NCBI RefSeq assembly: GCF_000092845.1
Contig: NC_014150.1
Coordinates: 372,001-436,000 of the forward strand
From: Brachyspira murdochii DSM 12563
GTDB lineage: Bacteria; Spirochaetota; Brachyspiria; Brachyspirales; Brachyspiraceae
Reading direction: 5' to 3'
Length of the DNA stretch: 64,000 bases
Below, piece after piece: positions 61,765-64,000 of this stretch. The first letter of the stretch is position 1. Every line of letters starts with the position of its first letter. The notes under the pieces were generated by a model that had not been told where the DNA came from, did no database searches, and saw nothing but the letters and a program-made list of their open reading frames with translations. A program made the translations under genes and the position numbers.

Positions 61765-62880
61765 ATGGATATCAAAGTAAATAATATAAAAAAAGCATAT
61801 ATAATATTTGTAGCTGACAGCAAACAATACAGAAACAGCAAAATTAATATAGATAATATACTAGATGAACTTTCAATGCTATGCGATACAGCAGGATATG
61901 AAGTAGCAGAAAGATATTCATTTATTCAGCAAAAAATAACTGCGGGTACTTATATAGGTACTGGTAAATTAGAAAGTTTGAAAGAAAGTGCATTAGTTGA
62001 TAATGTTGAATATTTCGTATTTGATAATGAGTTAAGCGGTTCGCAGGTTAATGCTATAGAAGAAGGCTCCAATATAAGGGCACTTACAAGAACGGAGATA
62101 ATACTAGAAATATTTGCAATGCGTGCAAAAACTATGACTGCGAAAATGCAGGTGGAATTAGCATTTTTAGAATTTGAATATCCTAGGTTAAAAGGAAAAA
62201 GGACTAATCTAAGCCAAATAAAAGGAGGTATTGGTTTAAGAGGAGGAGCTGGAGAAAAGCAGCTGGAATATGACAGAAGAAGAGCAAGAGAGAGAATACA
62301 TAAATTAAAAACTCAATTAAGCAAAGTTGAAAAATCAGCAAGCACTGGAAGAAAATCAAGAGGAAATGCTTTTAGAGTTGCTATAGTAGGATACACTAAT
62401 GCCGGAAAAAGTACATTATTTAATCTGCTATGCAAAGAAAGTGTTTATGTGGAAGATAAATTATTTGCAACATTAGATACTCATACTAGGAAACTATATC
62501 TTGGAGATGATACACCTGTAGAAGCTATAATAAGCGATACGGTAGGATTTATAGACAGACTTCCGCATACATTAGTAGCATCATTTAAATCTACTCTCTC
62601 CGAAGTTGTAGAAGCCGATTTATTACTGCATTTAGTTGACGCTTCCGATGAAAATATAAATAATAAACTCATTCAAGTAGAAAGTATCATAAAAGAAATA
62701 GATGCTTCACATATAAAACGTATTGTAGTATTTAATAAAATTGATAACATTGATGAAGTGCAGAAAAATAAAATATCTACTTCTTATGATGATTCAATAT
62801 TGATAAGTGCTAAAAATAATATTAATATAGAAATGCTTAGAAAGAAAATACTTGATTATATATTGGAACTAAAAAGCTAA
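61765..62880 (+). CDS. hflX: Ribosome-associated GTPase HflX
   Basis: This 371-residue GTPase binds and can split stalled ribosomes. The N-terminal domain has TAGTYIGTGKLESLKE and DNELSGSQ. The linker carries the family motif LRGGAGEKQLEYDRRRARERI. The G domain has GYTNAGKSTLFNLL, DTVGFIDRLPHTLVASF (G3 and switch) and NKID. Length is typical. The ATG at 61765 has no strong Shine-Dalgarno (GGGAAC). Confidence 0.95.
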   Translation: MDIKVNNIKKAYIIFVADSKQYRNSKINIDNILDELSMLCDTAGYEVAERYSFIQQKITAGTYIGTGKLESLKESALVDNVEYFVFDNELSGSQVNAIEEGSNIRALTRTEIILEIFAMRAKTMTAKMQVELAFLEFEYPRLKGKRTNLSQIKGGIGLRGGAGEKQLEYDRRRARERIHKLKTQLSKVEKSASTGRKSRGNAFRVAIVGYTNAGKSTLFNLLCKESVYVEDKLFATLDTHTRKLYLGDDTPVEAIISDTVGFIDRLPHTLVASFKSTLSEVVEADLLLHLVDASDENINNKLIQVESIIKEIDASHIKRIVVFNKIDNIDEVQKNKISTSYDDSILISAKNNINIEMLRKKILDYILELKS

Positions 62881-62884
62881 TAAA

Positions 62885-63343
62885 TTAATTTTGCCTTCTC
62901 AGCTGAGCAAATATAACAACCCAAAAATCCTCTCCGTTAATAGCATAATGTGAGACGCCTACATGGGTAAATTTATCACTTAATATATTAATCTTATACT
63001 GCGAAGAGTTCATCCAATAACTTACAACCGTTTCAGCATTTTTAAATCTGTATGCTATATTCTCGTCAGAAGAAAAAACCCTTATCCTATTTTCATATAA
63101 AAGCTCATCATACCTAGTATTATTAGGTCTGATATGCGAAAAGTTAATTGAAAGTTCTTTAGCTCTAATATCTGCCACCTTATTAAGTTCATCGCTTAAT
63201 TCAAATGGATACAAACCCTCATTTTCTCTAACTTCATTTAATGCCTTTAATGTTGTTTCAGCTTCATAATTATACTGTGAATACAAAACTGATAAAGAAC
63301 AAAAATAAAGAATAAATAAAGCCTTAATTATAATATTAAACAT
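62885..63343 (-). CDS. Exported CAP/SCP-superfamily protein
   Basis: A 152-residue protein with a signal peptide (about 1-21, LFILYFCSLSVLYSQ) and one CAP (cysteine-rich secretory, allergen, PR-1) domain. It shows TLKALNEVRENEGLYPFELS, the His in INFSHIRPN, the Glu in SSDENIAYRF, WMNSSQYKINIL and HVGVSHY. Bacterial CAP proteins are secreted or periplasmic; their activity is poorly known. It converges with hflX with only a 4-bp gap. Confidence 0.88.
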   Translation of the reverse strand: MFNIIIKALFILYFCSLSVLYSQYNYEAETTLKALNEVRENEGLYPFELSDELNKVADIRAKELSINFSHIRPNNTRYDELLYENRIRVFSSDENIAYRFKNAETVVSYWMNSSQYKINILSDKFTHVGVSHYAINGEDFWVVIFAQLRRQN

Positions 63344-63416
63344 ATATGTGTATTCTACTTCTATAAACTCTATTATTTTAGATATTTTTATGTTTTATAA
63401 ATATAATATTTTTTTA

Positions 63417-64000
63417 TTATTTTTCAAGTCTAAGCAACAATTTATTTTTATTAATTTCTGAAATATTAGAATGTGTTATATTGTAAATTATCCTCTTTCT
63501 TATCTTATCTATAATGCTTATATCATTATTTTTATAATATGATATTATATCCAAAATATCATTTGTAATATCAAATAAATACTCATTCGATTTTCTTGAG
63601 CATAATCTGCTGTACGTTTTTAATATATATTCTCCAAAATATTTGATAAGTTTTATATTGTTTGATAATACTGCAGCATTAAAATGATATGAATATATTT
63701 TCAATGCCCCTATATTATCTTCTCTTATATATCGCTCTAAAAACAAAGAAAACATCTTTATATATTCCAAACTTTTATTTTGAAGTTTTAAGCATATCTC
63801 TTCTTTATTCATTATATGAGTAGAATATTCTAGATAAATTACTATAATATCATCTTTATCATAATCAAATATTATACTGTCTTTAGAACAATCCAAAGGG
63901 TTTTCTAATTTAAGTCTTATATTCTCTATATATTTTAAATTCTTATTGAAATTACTAAAATAAAAATTATGCTTTCTAGTATCTACAACAAATAAATATT
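63417..64000 (-). CDS. Hypothetical protein, 5' end beyond the window
   Basis: The minus-strand frame ending at 63417 stays open to the window edge, reading LFVVDTRKHNFYFSNFNKN then YIENIRLKLENPLDCSKDSI. No convincing start codon with a ribosome site is seen inside, so the gene continues beyond 64000. The visible 190 or so residues are largely alpha-helical in the C-terminal half (EYIKMFSLFLERYIREDN, LFDITNDILDIISYYKNND). No family recognised. Confidence 0.65.
   Translation of the reverse strand, partial: YLFVVDTRKHNFYFSNFNKNLKYIENIRLKLENPLDCSKDSIIFDYDKDDIIVIYLEYSTHIMNKEEICLKLQNKSLEYIKMFSLFLERYIREDNIGALKIYSYHFNAAVLSNNIKLIKYFGEYILKTYSRLCSRKSNEYLFDITNDILDIISYYKNNDISIIDKIRKRIIYNITHSNISEINKNKLLLRLEK

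Overview
The window is a very AT-rich stretch of a bacterial chromosome, almost certainly from the spirochaete genus Brachyspira. The genus call rests on codon and base use, gene families such as a DUF4416 protein and short spirochaete hypothetical proteins, methyl-accepting chemotaxis proteins with C-terminal hemerythrin domains, NagE/Crr-type PTS parts, and lipoproteins with Brachyspira-like signal peptides. The species cannot be fixed from sequence reading alone. I saw no rRNA, tRNA, CRISPR array, intact insertion sequence or prophage. Most of the window is housekeeping sequence with a few unusual accessory pieces.

Layout. 0-10 kb: a GAF/SpoIIE phosphatase, dusB, an orphan sugar-ABC ATPase, a PTS block (a stand-alone protein of four tandem EIIB domains, a NagE-like EIICB, and a divergent EIIA) and an NtrC-type two-component pair. 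10.4-13.6 kb: DAHP synthase behind a long, elaborate leader, then deoD and a DUF4416 gene. 13.6-25.6 kb: two hemerythrin chemoreceptors, a membrane protein, an Rpn-type nuclease, an ankyrin protein, and small envelope proteins. 25.8-32.5 kb: a plus-strand operon rnj-sppA-yip1-like-lptF/G-rlmB plus two spirochaete hypotheticals. 32.5-35.4 kb: an oligopeptide-type permease pair. 35.5-39.3 kb: cheW-rbfA-nrnA-rnhA followed by a CRP-like gene with a heptanucleotide tract. 39.4-49.3 kb: cysteine desulfidase-like gene, a divergent molybdenum cofactor and molybdate uptake cluster, and a dihydropyrimidinase. 49.7-50.9 kb: a gene-poor stretch with decayed coding sequence. 50.9-64 kb: an amidohydrolase, an ABC-F protein, murD, two genes broken by single-base frameshifts, a CDF transporter, fabD, ahpC, yqeK, hflX, a CAP protein and a partial gene at the edge.

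The most interesting signals are regulatory. (1) Upstream of DAHP synthase a strong promoter leads almost directly into a 23-codon ORF whose last ten residues are YAYYFFYYGV. A terminator-like hairpin whose 5' arm includes the Tyr/Phe codons follows, as expected for ribosome-mediated attenuation by aromatic amino acids. (2) A CRP-like regulator has an ATG followed immediately by 14 perfect copies of a 7-bp repeat. In this sequence the ATG is out of frame with the body of the gene, so the gene looks like a phase-variable locus caught in the OFF state. (3) A 336-residue protein made only of four EIIB phosphotransfer domains lies next to a complete NagE-like transporter. Further oddities are a duplicated aroF 5' end carrying a palindromic repeat, dispersed palindromes with conserved ends and variable cores, a perfect G-quadruplex motif in an AT-rich genome, and a 109-bp out-of-phase overlap between the RNase J and SppA genes.
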